Shown: piece by piece, positions 42,961 through 52,517 of the stretch
Position numbering within the stretch: the stretch's first letter is position 1
Layout: every line of letters starts with the position of its first letter
Source of the DNA: Sphingorhabdus sp. YGSMI21
Lineage (GTDB): Bacteria > Pseudomonadota > Alphaproteobacteria > Sphingomonadales > Sphingomonadaceae
Assembly: GCF_002776575.1 (NCBI RefSeq)
Contig: NZ_CP022548.1
Span: forward strand, 387,001 to 451,000
Length of the DNA stretch: 64,000 bases
Direction of reading: 5' to 3'
Program-made: the position numbers and the translations under genes
The notes under the pieces: generated by a model
What the model saw: the letters and a program-made list of their open reading frames with translations, nothing else
Told to the model about the DNA's origin: nothing
Databases searched by the model: none

Positions 42961-44666
42961 CCGGTGCCGGCCAGTTCGTCGCGATGTTTTTTCGCCAGCA
43001 CGATTTTCGCGATTTTCGCGGTGCCCAGTTTCGGCAAGGGCTCTTCATATTGCCAGATATGGACCGGCAGCTTGAAGGGCGCGAGCTGATGCTTGAGAAA
43101 TTCCATCAGTTCCTCGTCGGTCAGGCTGTGGCCGTCCTTGGTATGGTAGACCAGAGCCGGCACTTCGCCGAACCGCTCGTCCGGAACACCGAAAATGCAG
43201 GCTTCGGCAACAGCCGGGTTGGCATAGACCGCCGCTTCGACTTCCTGACAGCTGATATTCTCGCCGCCGCGGATGATGATTTCCTTCTTGCGATCGACAA
43301 TGAACAGATAGCCCTCGGGATCGAGATAGCCGATATCGCCGGTGCGGAAATAGCCATCATCGGTGAACGCGTCCTTGGTTGCCTCTTCATTGTTCCAGTA
43401 GCCGGTGAAATTGGCAGCGGTCCGGATGCACACTTCGCCGCGCTCGCCCTGCGGCATCTTGTTGCCGTCATCGTCGAGGATAGCGACATCAACAATCGGC
43501 GGCGTCGCGCGGCCGGTGCTGTCGGGCTTGGCGAGATAATTTTCATTCTGGTTGGAACAGCCGACACCATTGGTTTCAGTCAGGCCATAGCCGATCACCG
43601 GATAGCCATCGCCCATCTTCTCCTTGATCCGTTTGACATGTTCCACCGGACGCGGCGCGCCACCGGCGGCCATGGTCACACAGCTGCTCAGGTCATATTT
43701 GTCGAAATGGGGATGCGAATAGATTTCCATGCTCATCAGCGGGACGCCAACAAAATAGGTGACCCGCTCTTTTTCGATCAGACGCATGGCTTCTTCGGCA
43801 TCCCATTTGTTGAGGAACACCAGTTTGCGGCCAATTGCATAGCTGACGAGCACCAATGGCACGGAAGCGGTAACGTGGAACAAGGGCACACAGACCATCG
43901 CGGTCGGCTGTCCCTCGGGCATTTTGCCCTGTTTCTCCATGATATGAACCAGCACCAGCACGGTACCCACGAAACTCATCGCGCCCTGCACCACCGAGCG
44001 ATGCTCGGCATAAGCGCCCTTGGAGCGACCGGTCGATCCGGAGGTGAACAATATGGTCGCATTGTCTTCCGGCGCCATTTGCGGCAGCGGTGTTTCCGCG
44101 CCGCCACCTTTTTCCAGCATGATTTTCAGCCCTTCCAGCGGCATCTTGTCATGTTCGAAAATCAGCAGCTCCGCGCCATGATCGCGCTTGGAGTCCACCA
44201 GACGCTGCGCTCTCTGGTAGTCGGCAAAAACATAGGAACAGCCGACATCCTCGATCCCGTCGGCCAGTTCATCACCCTGCCACCAGCCGTTCAGCTTGGT
44301 CGAGACGCCGCCCGCCATGGTGATGGCCATGTCGAGAACGACCCAGTTGGCCGAGTTGCGCGCGGCGATACCGATCCGGTCGCCCTTCTGCACGCCATAG
44401 CCCTCGACCAGTCCACCGGCGAGAACGCGCGCGGCCTTGTAGGTTTCGCCAAAGGTTAGCCGAATATCACCGTCGACCAGAAATTCCTTGTCCGCATGTT
44501 CGTTGCAGAAATAGGCGAAATAATCCGAAACATTCTGCGGCGCATTCTTGAAGATCGGCATATCGACGCCGTATTTGTTGATCGTGTCCAGTTCCAGTAA
44601 CTGACCAGGCTGGGTCAGCGCTTCCAGCGTTTTGTCGATTACCAGATCCAGTTCAGAGGTCGCCAT
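42957..44666 (-). CDS. Class I adenylate-forming enzyme (acyl-CoA ligase type)
   Basis: A 569-residue AMP-binding protein that would join a carboxylic acid to CoA via an acyl-AMP. Motifs: [20 protein letters not shown] (P-loop-like A3), [13 protein letters not shown] (A5), [34 protein letters not shown] (A7-A8 hinge) and [12 protein letters not shown] with the catalytic Lys (A10). Length and N-terminus fit medium/long-chain acyl-CoA synthetases. The substrate cannot be told. It overlaps glnD by 4 nt, so the two share a transcript. lgt is divergent. Confidence 0.92.
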   Translation of the reverse strand: MATSELDLVIDKTLEALTQPGQLLELDTINKYGVDMPIFKNAPQNVSDYFAYFCNEHADKEFLVDGDIRLTFGETYKAARVLAGGLVEGYGVQKGDRIGIAARNSANWVVLDMAITMAGGVSTKLNGWWQGDELADGIEDVGCSYVFADYQRAQRLVDSKRDHGAELLIFEHDKMPLEGLKIMLEKGGGAETPLPQMAPEDNATILFTSGSTGRSKGAYAEHRSVVQGAMSFVGTVLVLVHIMEKQGKMPEGQPTAMVCVPLFHVTASVPLVLVSYAIGRKLVFLNKWDAEEAMRLIEKERVTYFVGVPLMSMEIYSHPHFDKYDLSSCVTMAAGGAPRPVEHVKRIKEKMGDGYPVIGYGLTETNGVGCSNQNENYLAKPDSTGRATPPIVDVAILDDDGNKMPQGERGEVCIRTAANFTGYWNNEEATKDAFTDDGYFRTGDIGYLDPEGYLFIVDRKKEIIIRGGENISCQEVEAAVYANPAVAEACIFGVPDERFGEVPALVYHTKDGHSLTDEELMEFLKHQLAPFKLPVHIWQYEEPLPKLGTAKIAKIVLAKKHRDELAGTG

Positions 44667-44745
44667 TATTCAAGTCTCCCGTTGTTCCCTCTTGGTAAAG
44701 GGGAATTTCCCTTTATATGGACAGGAAACCACGCGGGGAAAAGAG

Positions 44746-45627
44746 TTGATTGATATTATATTGGCCAATGCGGCACAGTTTACGCAGTTTACGGATCTTG
44801 GCCTATCTCCAAATGCTCTGGATCTTGAAAAACTGATTGGTGTCGACTTCCAGCTGAAATGGTATTCGCTGGCCTATCTCGCGGGCATATTGATCGGTTA
44901 CTGGTATCTCACCAAATTGGTCGATCAGCCGGGCTCGCCCATGGCCCGCCGCCATGCCGATGACATGATCTTCTGGGCGACACTCGGCATCATCGTCGGC
45001 GGCCGGCTCGGCTATGTGTTTTTCTACGCTCCCGAGATTTTGCAGGAACCGATCCGGATATTGCAGGTCTGGAACGGCGGCATGTCGCTGCACGGCGGCA
45101 CGATCGGCGTTGTGCTCGCCCTGTGGTGGACCGCGCGGCGGGAGAAGCTCGATTTTCTGCGTATGTGCGACTATATCGCCTGCGTCATTCCCTTCGGCCT
45201 GTTCTTCGGACGGCTGGCCAATTTCGTCAATGGCGAGCTTTGGGGCCGGGCAACCGATGTTCCCTGGGCTATTGTCTTCCCGATGGGCGGCGACGTCGCG
45301 CGCCATCCCAGCCAGCTCTATGAAGCAGGGCTGGAAGGCATTCTCTATTTCATCATTCTCTCGCTGCTCTTCTGGAAGACCGATGCCCGCTATCAGCCAG
45401 GCAAGCTGGTCGGCACCGGCTTGCTGGTTTATGGGTGCAGCCGCTTCTTCGTCGAATTTTTCCGCCAGCCCGATGCCCAGCTGACCTGGCTGGTCGAGCA
45501 ATCGGGATTCAGCATGGGCCAGTGGCTGACGGTGCCTATGATCCTGCTCGGCGCCTGGCTGGTGTTCACCGCGAAAGGCCGGCGCGCACGCGTCGAGCCG
45601 GTGGCCGGAGACAAGAGCGTTGCCTGA
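44746..45627 (+). CDS. lgt: Prolipoprotein diacylglyceryl transferase
   Basis: A 293-residue inner-membrane enzyme that transfers diacylglycerol from phosphatidylglycerol to the lipobox cysteine. Seven hydrophobic segments are visible. The Lgt signature [21 protein letters not shown] is at about 160-180, and the essential His/Arg region reads SLHGGTIGV. The TTG start at 44746 has GGGGAAAAGAG upstream and gives the usual N-terminus. An in-frame extension to 44632 would overlap the divergent ligase gene. It overlaps the MidA gene by 8 nt. Confidence 0.96.
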   Translation: MIDIILANAAQFTQFTDLGLSPNALDLEKLIGVDFQLKWYSLAYLAGILIGYWYLTKLVDQPGSPMARRHADDMIFWATLGIIVGGRLGYVFFYAPEILQEPIRILQVWNGGMSLHGGTIGVVLALWWTARREKLDFLRMCDYIACVIPFGLFFGRLANFVNGELWGRATDVPWAIVFPMGGDVARHPSQLYEAGLEGILYFIILSLLFWKTDARYQPGKLVGTGLLVYGCSRFFVEFFRQPDAQLTWLVEQSGFSMGQWLTVPMILLGAWLVFTAKGRRARVEPVAGDKSVA

Positions 45628-46699
45628 CGGCATAAAGGCGGACCTTCCCAGCGCAGCGCATATCATTGCCGAAAGGATCGAGCGCGAAGGGCCGATCCCG
45701 CTCGGCGACTATATGGCCATTGCTAATGACTATTATTACGCCAGCAAGGACCCGCTCGGCGAAGAAGGCGACTTTGTCACGGCACCGGAAATCAGCCAGA
45801 TGTTCGGCGAAATCATCGGTATCTGGCTGGCCGATCTGTGGCTTCGCCAGGGATCACCGGATCATTGCCACTATGTCGAACTGGGGCCCGGACGCGGTAC
45901 ATTGGCCAAGGACGCGTTGCGCTCCATGCGCAAATTTGGCTGCCATCCATCGGTCCATTTTGTCGAGACCAGCCCCCTTCTTAAGGCCAAACAGGCGCAA
46001 TTGCACCCGGACGCCATATGGCATGATGATATATCCAGCCTGCCCGAAGACGGGCCGCTGCTGATGGTGGCGAATGAATTTTTCGATGCCCTGCCGATCG
46101 AGCAATTTGTCGCGACCTCGGCCGGCTGGCGGCGGCAAATGGTAGCAAGGGATCGCAGCAAATTTGTCGGGGTTCCGAGCGAGGAGGTGGCCGAGGAGCG
46201 GGTGGGCAGCAGCATGAGCGGCTTTCCGGACGACACGATCCTCGAGCGCTCTCCGGTCAGCGTGGAGGTGATGGGCCATATCGCCAGCCGGATTGCGAAA
46301 CAGGGCGGTACCATGCTGATCATTGATTATGGCTACACCAAGCCGGGCACGGGCAGCACCCTGCAGGCGGTGAAGGACCATATGCCGGTCAGCCCGTTCG
46401 ACAGTCCGGGAAGCTCCGATCTGACCGCGCATGTCGATTTTCATACATTGGCCAATATCGCCCGCACGCGGATGCTGAAGATTCACGGTCCCGCCGAACA
46501 GGGCCAATGGCTGAAATCGCTTGGAATAGACCAGCGCGCCGAGGCTTTGATAGCCGCTTCTCCGAAAGAGACGGACACTGTTCTTGCCGCCCATCAACGG
46601 CTGACCCATGTCGACGAGATGGGCCGCCTGTTTCGCGTGATGGCGGCGACCGCGATCGACTGGCCCGAGCCCGAAGGATTCAGCTACGGCGAGGAATAG
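45620..46699 (+). CDS. MidA/NDUFAF7-type SAM-dependent methyltransferase
   Basis: A 359-residue protein of the MidA family: [19 protein letters not shown], the [20 protein letters not shown] signature, the SAM motif [30 protein letters not shown] and [12 protein letters not shown]. The mitochondrial relative NDUFAF7 methylates an arginine of complex I subunit NDUFS2; a similar role here is inferred. The TTG start overlaps lgt by 8 nt with GGAG ten bases upstream. lgt-midA is a common alphaproteobacterial pair. Confidence 0.93.
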   Translation: MPDGIKADLPSAAHIIAERIEREGPIPLGDYMAIANDYYYASKDPLGEEGDFVTAPEISQMFGEIIGIWLADLWLRQGSPDHCHYVELGPGRGTLAKDALRSMRKFGCHPSVHFVETSPLLKAKQAQLHPDAIWHDDISSLPEDGPLLMVANEFFDALPIEQFVATSAGWRRQMVARDRSKFVGVPSEEVAEERVGSSMSGFPDDTILERSPVSVEVMGHIASRIAKQGGTMLIIDYGYTKPGTGSTLQAVKDHMPVSPFDSPGSSDLTAHVDFHTLANIARTRMLKIHGPAEQGQWLKSLGIDQRAEALIAASPKETDTVLAAHQRLTHVDEMGRLFRVMAATAIDWPEPEGFSYGEE

Positions 46700-46716
46700 C
46701 CAGGCTTTCTAGGTTG

Positions 46717-47310
46717 CTAGCCCACCCACTCGGCTACTTCCGACGCCACCCGGTTGGCGGCCCGGTTCAAGCCCTCTCCGACCGGATTGGGCTCCGCGGC
46801 ATAGACCTTTTCACTGGCCTGAAACCGCTTTTTCTCGACCGGTTTGTCCACGACCATTTTCACCGCATCATAGGTGACTGTAACGGTCAGACTGGGGCCA
46901 TCGAGGCCGAAATCGACCAGTTCGCCGGTAATATAGGTTTGCGCGTTACCACCCGCCTCGGTGGCGGTGAGCACCAGCCGGTTGTTGTTGGCAGCAATGG
47001 TTTCGCTGAGCAGATCCTGAAAGAGGCGCGCCGGCTTGTCGACCCACACGGCGTCTTTCAGATAGGCGATACCCGTCCCGCTGGTCTGCACCGGCACGCG
47101 GATAGTGTTGAGCTTTTGCGGAGAAGCCGGCAGCGCCACCACCAGTGAACCGGTTTGCGGTCCGCTTTGCACCGCGCCGGCCGACAATTTCTGGTCCGGG
47201 GTTATGGTCAGCAGCGACGGTGGAGGCTCCGCCCCGCCAAAGCTGACACAAGCGCCCAGCGCTGAAGTTGCGGCCAGCAGACTGACGGCTTTCCAGATTT
47301 TGCTCATCAT
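46717..47310 (-). CDS. ABC-type transport auxiliary lipoprotein (PqiC/DUF-type)
   Basis: A 197-residue lipoprotein (lipobox L-G-A-C, cysteine 21) of the family found beside MCE/Mla-type transporters. The family pattern is present: LLTITPDQKL, LVVALPASPQKLNTIRVPVQ, IAYLKDAVWVDKPARLFQDLLSETI, LVLTATEAGGNAQTYITGELVDFGLD and YDAVKMVVDKPVEKKRFQASE. It probably sits in the outer membrane and couples to MlaD. It is the last gene of the mlaE-F-D operon, 10 bp after the mlaD stop. The start at 47310 has AAGGG upstream; a longer start at 47337 would overlap mlaD. Confidence 0.9.
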   Translation of the reverse strand: MMSKIWKAVSLLAATSALGACVSFGGAEPPPSLLTITPDQKLSAGAVQSGPQTGSLVVALPASPQKLNTIRVPVQTSGTGIAYLKDAVWVDKPARLFQDLLSETIAANNNRLVLTATEAGGNAQTYITGELVDFGLDGPSLTVTVTYDAVKMVVDKPVEKKRFQASEKVYAAEPNPVGEGLNRAANRVASEVAEWVG

Positions 47311-47320
47311 ATCAGCCCTT

Positions 47321-48268
47321 TCATTTTCCTGGCTCATAGTCCGGCAGCGCCGGAGCCGAGAGCAAGGACCCTGCCCCGCCCTGATCCAGCCGCTCGGTTA
47401 CCTTGGTCATAGATTTGGTCAGCGCCTGCATATCCTCGACCAGCTGATCGATTTCCGGCAATGTCTTCTTCGAAAACCGCTCCGCACCAGGCTGCGCATT
47501 TTTCAGCACGCCTTCCAGAGCGAGAAGGCTTTTGGAGGCGGAATCCAGTGTGGTAGCGAGGTTTTTCGCCACCGGCTCGCCGTTATTGGTCAGAAAAGCA
47601 TTGGTGTTGTCGGCGACCAGCCCCAGCTTCTCCGCCGTCTGCCCGGCGTTGCGGATGGCAATACGCGATTCTTCCATCAGCGCTTCCAGACCCGGCGCCT
47701 GTTTCGCCAAGCTTCCGGTCAGCTTGTCGGTATTGGCCAATATACCGGTGATCGATTTCTGGTTTTCATCTGATAGCAGAAGCGTCAGCCGGTCTGTCAG
47801 CGTCGCCAGTCGCTCCACCACCAAAGGCGCGCTGTTGAGCAATTCGCCGAGCGCGCCTGGCTTGGTCGGAATCACCGGCACCCCTTCGGGCCCGAGATCG
47901 GTGATCGGTGGTGCCCCTTTTTTAGCGCCATCGAGTTGGATATTGGGCGGTGCGGTAAAGCTGACGCTCTGGATCGTTGCAGTGGTCCCCTCCAGGATCG
48001 GCGTATCTTCGCTCACCGCGATGCGGACGCGGACAAAATTGGGGTCTTTCTTCCACAGCTCGACCTTCAGAACCTGACCGGAAGGCACGCCGGCAAAGGT
48101 GACGCCGGTGCCCGAAGCCAGCCCGCCGACAGACTGGGCAAAGAAGATGTCATATTGTTTTGTCGTGCCGTCGCCGAAGCGGACGATCCATACGAGAAAG
48201 GCGGCCACAAGGGCCAGCATCGCCAAAGTGACAACACCGACAAGGATATGGTTGGAGCGCGTTTCCAT
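47321..48268 (-). CDS. mlaD: MlaD family MCE-domain protein
   Basis: A 315-residue inner-membrane-anchored MCE protein that binds lipid in the periplasm as part of an ABC lipid transporter. One N-terminal helix (about 7-29, ILVGVVTLAMLALVAAFLVWIV) is followed by the MCE domain (about 38-115, YDIFFAQSVGGLASGTGVTFAGVPSGQVLKVEL). A long helical part follows (about 150-300) with heptad-like residues, as in PqiB/YebT-related proteins. The start is preceded by GAGGTGAAATAG. It lies between mlaF and the lipoprotein gene. Confidence 0.93.
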   Translation of the reverse strand: METRSNHILVGVVTLAMLALVAAFLVWIVRFGDGTTKQYDIFFAQSVGGLASGTGVTFAGVPSGQVLKVELWKKDPNFVRVRIAVSEDTPILEGTTATIQSVSFTAPPNIQLDGAKKGAPPITDLGPEGVPVIPTKPGALGELLNSAPLVVERLATLTDRLTLLLSDENQKSITGILANTDKLTGSLAKQAPGLEALMEESRIAIRNAGQTAEKLGLVADNTNAFLTNNGEPVAKNLATTLDSASKSLLALEGVLKNAQPGAERFSKKTLPEIDQLVEDMQALTKSMTKVTERLDQGGAGSLLSAPALPDYEPGK

Positions 48269-48333
48269 CTATTTCACCTCTATGACGAGCCGTGCCGTCA
48301 CCTGCAACAATTCTCTGATCCGCTTCATCATTC

Positions 48334-49149
48334 TCATCCCAGCATCTTCTTTCCGGCGGATGCCATCCGGCCGCGCGGTCCGTTGAAATATTCCTGGATC
48401 CACGGATGATCGAGCGCGAGCAGTTCGTCGATCGTTCCGACCGCAATAACCTGCTGGTCGGCGAGCACCGCGACCCGGTCGCAAATGGCGTGCAGCGTAT
48501 CGAGATCATGAGTGATCAGAAAGACCGTCAGACCCAGCGTCTGCTGCAATTCCTTGGTCAGCTTGTCGAATGCGGCTGCGCCGATCGGATCCAGACCTGC
48601 GGTCGGCTCGTCGAGGAACAGCAGTTCCGGGTCAAGAGCCAAAGCGCGCGCTATGCCGGCCCGCTTGCGCATGCCGCCGGACAGTTCGGACGGATATTTC
48701 GGGGCGGCGTCAGGCGACAGGCCGGACAGGCAGACCTTGTATTTGGCCACCTCGCGCCGGAAATCGCGGTCCATATCCGGATAGAATTCGCGGATCGGCA
48801 CCATCACATTTTCAGCTACGGTCAGCGTCGAAAATAGCGCGCCGCCCTGAAACAACACGCCCCAGCGCTTGCGGATCTCGATCGTTTCGGCGTCGGATTT
48901 CCCCAATATCGGTTCGCCAAAGACCTTGATCTCGCCCTCTTGCGGGGTCTGCAGACCGATGATCGAGCGCATCAGAACCGATTTTCCGGTGCCGGACCCG
49001 CCGACCACACCGATAATTTCGCCGCGTTGCACATCGAGATCGAGATTGTCGTGGACCACTTGCTCGCCGAAGGCATTGCGCAGGCCGTGGACGCTCACAA
49101 TCGGCCCTTCATAATCGGGATCATAGGTGATGGTTTGTGAATCGAGCAT
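48334..49149 (-). CDS. mlaF: MlaF-type ABC transporter ATP-binding protein
   Basis: A 271-residue ATPase of the Mla/Tgd2-like lipid transporter. Walker A GVVGGSGTGKSVLMRS, the Q-loop VLFQGGALFSTLTV, the signature LSGGMRKRAGIARALA, Walker B LLFLDEPTAGLDP and the H-switch LITHDLDTL are all present. The conserved C-terminal HPWIQEYFNGPRG is typical of MlaF. The start at 49149 overlaps the mlaE stop (TGATG), and an ATG at 49158 is nearly equivalent. 65 bp separate it from mlaD; no gene is visible there. Confidence 0.95.
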   Translation of the reverse strand: MLDSQTITYDPDYEGPIVSVHGLRNAFGEQVVHDNLDLDVQRGEIIGVVGGSGTGKSVLMRSIIGLQTPQEGEIKVFGEPILGKSDAETIEIRKRWGVLFQGGALFSTLTVAENVMVPIREFYPDMDRDFRREVAKYKVCLSGLSPDAAPKYPSELSGGMRKRAGIARALALDPELLFLDEPTAGLDPIGAAAFDKLTKELQQTLGLTVFLITHDLDTLHAICDRVAVLADQQVIAVGTIDELLALDHPWIQEYFNGPRGRMASAGKKMLG

Positions 49150-50270
49150 CAGTCCCATCCGATCCAGGTAAAGAAGACCGCGAAAAAGGCGTCGAGCACG
49201 ATCACGAGAAAAATTGCCTGCACCACCGCAGCGGTGGTGCGTTTGCCGACATCCTCGGCATTGCCCTTGACCTGCATACCCTGATAGCAGCCGGTCACTG
49301 CGATAATTGCACCGAACACCGGCGCCTTGACCAGCCCGACATAAACATCGGTCAGCGGGACGACTTCACGAATTCGAGCAAAGAAGGTTGCCGGCGGGAT
49401 ATCCAGTTCGACCCAGCTGAGCAGGCCGCCACCGATGATCGCCACGATCGAGGCGTAAAAACCCAGCAGCGGCAGCATGACAACCGCAGCGATAAAGCGC
49501 GGCAGCACCAGCGCCTCGATCGGTGATACTCCGATCGTGCGCATCGCGTCGATTTCCTCGGTCAGCTTCATCGTGCCGATCTGGGCGGCAAAAGCGGAGC
49601 CCGACCGGCCCGCAACCATGATCGCGGTCATCAGCACGCCCAGCTCACGCAAGGTCAGCCGGCCGACGAGATTGACGGTAAACACTTCGGCGCCAAATTG
49701 CCGCAATTGCACCGCGCCCTGTTGCGCGATCACCAGACCGATAAGAAAGCTCATCAGCCCGATAATCCCGAGCGAGCGGACGCCGACCACGTCAAAACGC
49801 TGGATCACCGCATTCCATCTTATTCTGCCGGGATGTCTTACGAGACCCAGAAAGCCGATCATGATCGCGCCGAAAAAGCCGATCAGACCGGTCATCGTGG
49901 TAAAGGCGGTGGCCGTTGCCTCGCCTATTTCGCCCAGCACCCGAATGACCGGATTGGCCGGTTCCGGCCGGATCTCGGTCGGCTGATCGGCCGAAGCGAC
50001 CGCGGCAATCAACCGCTGCGCATCGTCATTCGCGCCAACAATCTCGGCTTGCCAGTCACGCGCTGTGCGGTGGATCAGCCATGCGCCAACGGTATCGACA
50101 TAGCCGGTGGCGGAAATATCCAGCCGCTGCGCTTCGCCTTCATATTGTCTGAGCCGTTCGGGTAGATCATCGATGCTGGCGATCGACAGGTCACCGGAAA
50201 AATGCAGCGTAACCGCACCATCTTCGGCTGTCTCTTCGACAAAATCGCTGGGTATCGACATCGCATCCAT
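49149..50270 (-). CDS. mlaE: MlaE-type permease with N-terminal STAS-like domain
   Basis: A 373-residue protein: an N-terminal STAS-like region (about 8-90, GAVTLHFSGDLSIASIDDLPERL...DTVGAWLIHRTA) fused to the MlaE permease domain. That domain has five or more hydrophobic segments and family blocks GIIGLMSFLIGLVIAQQGAVQLRQFGAE, LTAIMVAGRSGSAFAAQIGTM, and EEIDAMRTIGVSPIEALVLPRFIA. In E. coli the STAS part is a separate protein (MlaB), so here the two are one chain. Function: retrograde or anterograde lipid movement across the envelope. It is the first gene of the operon. A GTG/TTG start upstream (50288-50291) is possible. Confidence 0.95.
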   Translation of the reverse strand: MDAMSIPSDFVEETAEDGAVTLHFSGDLSIASIDDLPERLRQYEGEAQRLDISATGYVDTVGAWLIHRTARDWQAEIVGANDDAQRLIAAVASADQPTEIRPEPANPVIRVLGEIGEATATAFTTMTGLIGFFGAIMIGFLGLVRHPGRIRWNAVIQRFDVVGVRSLGIIGLMSFLIGLVIAQQGAVQLRQFGAEVFTVNLVGRLTLRELGVLMTAIMVAGRSGSAFAAQIGTMKLTEEIDAMRTIGVSPIEALVLPRFIAAVVMLPLLGFYASIVAIIGGGLLSWVELDIPPATFFARIREVVPLTDVYVGLVKAPVFGAIIAVTGCYQGMQVKGNAEDVGKRTTAAVVQAIFLVIVLDAFFAVFFTWIGWD

Positions 50271-50284
50271 AGGTGACCGAAATT

Positions 50285-50326
50285 GCACCAAAGCTCAAGA
50301 GATTAAACGGCTCAAATATTTGGTGC
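50285..50326. promoter_or_regulatory. Inverted repeat in the mlaE/HAD divergent promoter region
   Basis: GCACCAAA (50285-50292) and TTTGGTGC (50319-50326) are perfect 8-bp inverted copies with a 26-bp spacer, placed between the divergent mlaE and HAD genes. It could be an operator for a looping or dimeric regulator. Confidence 0.45.
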
Positions 50327-50376
50327 ATTTTCCAGCGGGCTGCTATGGACGGCGCGAACGGGATTATCGGGACGGC

Positions 50377-51048
50377 ATGCAGAAAATATCGCTTTACGAC
50401 ATGGATCGCACGATCACCGTGCGCGGGACCTATACGCCTTTCCTGTTTCACATGGTTTTCGCCCGGTCGCCATGGCGCCTGATCTTTCTGCCGATCCTGC
50501 CTTTCGGCTTTATCGCTTATGGGCTCAAGCTGATCAGCCGCGGACGATTGAAGACTTTCAACCAGCGGATGCTGCTGGGCAGTTCGCCGGAACTTGCGGC
50601 ACTGCAGCCGCTTATCGAACGGTTTGCCGACAGGGTATTGCGCTCGAATCGCCACCGGAAGGCGATCGAGCAGGTGGAGGCCGATCGCGCCAACGGACGG
50701 ACACTGGTACTGGTGACCGCATCCTATGAGCTTTATGCCGAAGCCATTGCCCGCCGGCTGGGCTTCGATCATCTGATCGGCACGCAGCTGGTGGTCGACG
50801 GCGACGGGCGCGTGCTGCCTGAGATCATTGGCGAAAATTGCTACGACGATGCCAAGATCGACCGGATCGAAACATTATTCGCCAAGCAGGGCTGGCAGCG
50901 CGCCGACACCCATGTCCGCGCCTATTCCGACCATGTCAGCGACCAGGCGATGCTGGAATGGGCGGACGAGGCGATTGCGACCACCCCGACCCCCAGATTG
51001 CGCCACCTGGCCAAGCAGCGCGGCTGGAAAATCGTCGACTGGCGCTGA
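50377..51048 (+). CDS. HAD-IB family phosphatase (SerB/PSPase-like)
   Basis: A 223-residue HAD hydrolase of the phosphoserine-phosphatase-like IB group. Motif I is LYDMDRTIT (D8 nucleophile and D10 acid/base). Motif II is in LVTASYELYAEAIARRLGFD. Motif III and IV are YAYSDHVSDQAMLEWAD-like (SDHVSD) and the following acidic residues. A hydrophobic segment (about 38-55) lies in the cap. The substrate is unknown, as such proteins act on small phosphate esters or phospholipids. It diverges from mlaE, so a role in lipid metabolism is conceivable. The start at 50377 is preferred to the earlier frame at 50107, which overlaps mlaE. Confidence 0.85.
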   Translation: MQKISLYDMDRTITVRGTYTPFLFHMVFARSPWRLIFLPILPFGFIAYGLKLISRGRLKTFNQRMLLGSSPELAALQPLIERFADRVLRSNRHRKAIEQVEADRANGRTLVLVTASYELYAEAIARRLGFDHLIGTQLVVDGDGRVLPEIIGENCYDDAKIDRIETLFAKQGWQRADTHVRAYSDHVSDQAMLEWADEAIATTPTPRLRHLAKQRGWKIVDWR

Positions 51049-51195
51049 TCCGAGAGCGACAGGGAACCCGGGAACCAAGGGCCGGCGACTTGTTCCGCAA
51101 ATTCCGGCAATCTGATTTCTGTGGACAGCCGACCGGCGATGAATCAAATAGACCGGATTGCCCCGCTGTAAATTCCATGCCGAAGAAGGAAAGAC

Positions 51196-51762
51196 ATGTC
51201 ATTCACGAAGCTGCTCGTACCGACCTATACACAAATGCTCAAAGCGCTCGCGGGCTGGTTGGACAAGGCGCAGTTACAGTTTCCCGATACTGGTTCGGAA
51301 GCCTTGCTAACGGCGCGCCTCGCCCCCGATATGTTCCCCCTTTCCACCCAGATTCGCTTTGCCTGCGTGCAAGCGCAGGAAGCCGTGTTCCGGCTGCAAG
51401 GAAAATCCTTCCCCGCGTCCATCGGCGAACTTGTGGATGAAGGACGCAATGCGGGAGAACAGCCCGGTTCGATGGCGGAAGCAAGAGCGCGGATCGAGGA
51501 AACCATTGCATTGCTGGAGAAGCTGAGCCCCAACGCGCTGGATAAAGACCCGGACGAACCCATCGCGCACGAACTTCCAAACGGCATGGTACTTGATCTC
51601 ACCGCAGTACAATATGCCCGTGACTGGGCGCTCGGCCAGTTCTATTTCCACCTGATGACCGCTTATGCAATATTGCGCAGCGAGAAGATCGAACTCGGCA
51701 AAGCTGATTATATTCCGCACATGTTTCCCTATATTCGGGCTGATACGATACCGAACAGCTGA
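51196..51762 (+). CDS. DUF1993 family protein
   Basis: A 188-residue protein of DUF1993, a DinB-like four-helix family: the N-terminus YTQMLKALAGWLDKAQLQFPDT, a middle VQAQEAVFRLQGKSF, and a C-terminus DWALGQFYFHLMTAYAILRSEKIELGKADYIPHMF. DinB-like proteins often bind metal through three histidines, but only His in QFYFHLMTAY and the C-terminal H are clear here. Function unknown. A GAAGGAAAG ribosome site lies before the start. No obvious operon partner. Confidence 0.93.
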   Translation: MSFTKLLVPTYTQMLKALAGWLDKAQLQFPDTGSEALLTARLAPDMFPLSTQIRFACVQAQEAVFRLQGKSFPASIGELVDEGRNAGEQPGSMAEARARIEETIALLEKLSPNALDKDPDEPIAHELPNGMVLDLTAVQYARDWALGQFYFHLMTAYAILRSEKIELGKADYIPHMFPYIRADTIPNS

Positions 51763-51827
51763 TGGTCCCGGTGCCATGCAATACCGGACGGTTGACAGTC
51801 CGGTCCATCCATCGCAAGCGGCGCGGC

Positions 51828-52037
51828 ATGGCTATTATCGCAACCATTATGAACAGCAGCACCGGTCAGCCGATCCAGAAAATGACCTTTGGCCGCATGC
51901 CCAAGCCCTGGGCCTCCTTCAGCCTCGAGAGCGGTGAACTGGTCACCGCCGAGCGCATCGATGTCGGCACGCCGGCGTACGGCAAATTTGTCGCGCCGGT
52001 ATCGATCTGGGTCACCCCCAAGACAGCCAAGAGCTGA
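51828..52037 (+). CDS. Small hypothetical protein
   Basis: A 69-residue protein not recognised: MAIIATIMNSSTGQPIQKMTFGRMPKPWASFSLESGELVTAERIDVGTPAYGKF. It looks beta-rich and soluble. It ends 3 bp before the Gre-type gene, which suggests one transcript and gives it support. The start at 51828 has no strong ribosome site, and an upstream start at 51762 overlaps the DUF1993 stop. Moderate confidence. Confidence 0.5.
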   Translation: MAIIATIMNSSTGQPIQKMTFGRMPKPWASFSLESGELVTAERIDVGTPAYGKFVAPVSIWVTPKTAKS

Positions 52038-52040
52038 TCG

Positions 52041-52517
52041 ATGAGCGTTGCTTTCCGCAGAGAAGGTGATGACGAGCATCTCGAACCCAAGTTCGAGCAT
52101 CCGATTCCCGTCGGCCCCAATCTGGTCACAGCGCGGGGCCTGCAACGGATCAAGGACCGGGTTGCTGCGTTACAGGCAGAGGTTGCCGCACTGACCGACG
52201 AGTCCGCGCTCAAGATCGCCAAACGCGACCTGCGCTACTGGAACACCCGGCAGTCGACGGCAGAGCTGCCACCGATACCGAACGGCGAAAAGGTCGAATT
52301 TGGAACCAGAGTGACCTTCCTTCTCAACGGTCGGCAGAAGACCCTTTCGATCGTCGGCGATGACGAAGCCGATCCGGCCCATGCGCTGGTATCCTTTTCC
52401 GCGCCGGTCAGCCGGGCATTGATGGGACTCCAACCCGGCGATCTCGGCGATTTTGCCGACCGGGAGGACGCGATTGAAGTGCTGTCGATCGAGGTCGTCG
52501 CGCAGCCACAAGACTGA
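52041..52517 (+). CDS. GreA/GreB family transcription factor
   Basis: A 158-residue protein with the Gre layout: a short N-terminal coiled coil (about 30-60, RIKDRVAALQAEVAAL) and a C-terminal FKBP-like Gre domain (about 85-150, VEFGTRVTFLLNGRQKTLSIVGDDEADPAHALVSFSAPVSRALMGLQPGDLGDF). The coiled coil is shorter than in GreA, and the acidic tip that cleaves RNA is not clear. It may therefore be a Rnk/Gfh-like regulator or a GreB-like factor rather than a true cleavage factor. It probably binds the secondary channel of RNA polymerase. Confidence 0.88.
   Translation: MSVAFRREGDDEHLEPKFEHPIPVGPNLVTARGLQRIKDRVAALQAEVAALTDESALKIAKRDLRYWNTRQSTAELPPIPNGEKVEFGTRVTFLLNGRQKTLSIVGDDEADPAHALVSFSAPVSRALMGLQPGDLGDFADREDAIEVLSIEVVAQPQD

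Noticed and set aside
48269..48333. Possible tiny gene between mlaF and mlaD
   Set aside because: The 22-codon frame before mlaD has no family or conservation signal; it is likely just leader sequence.
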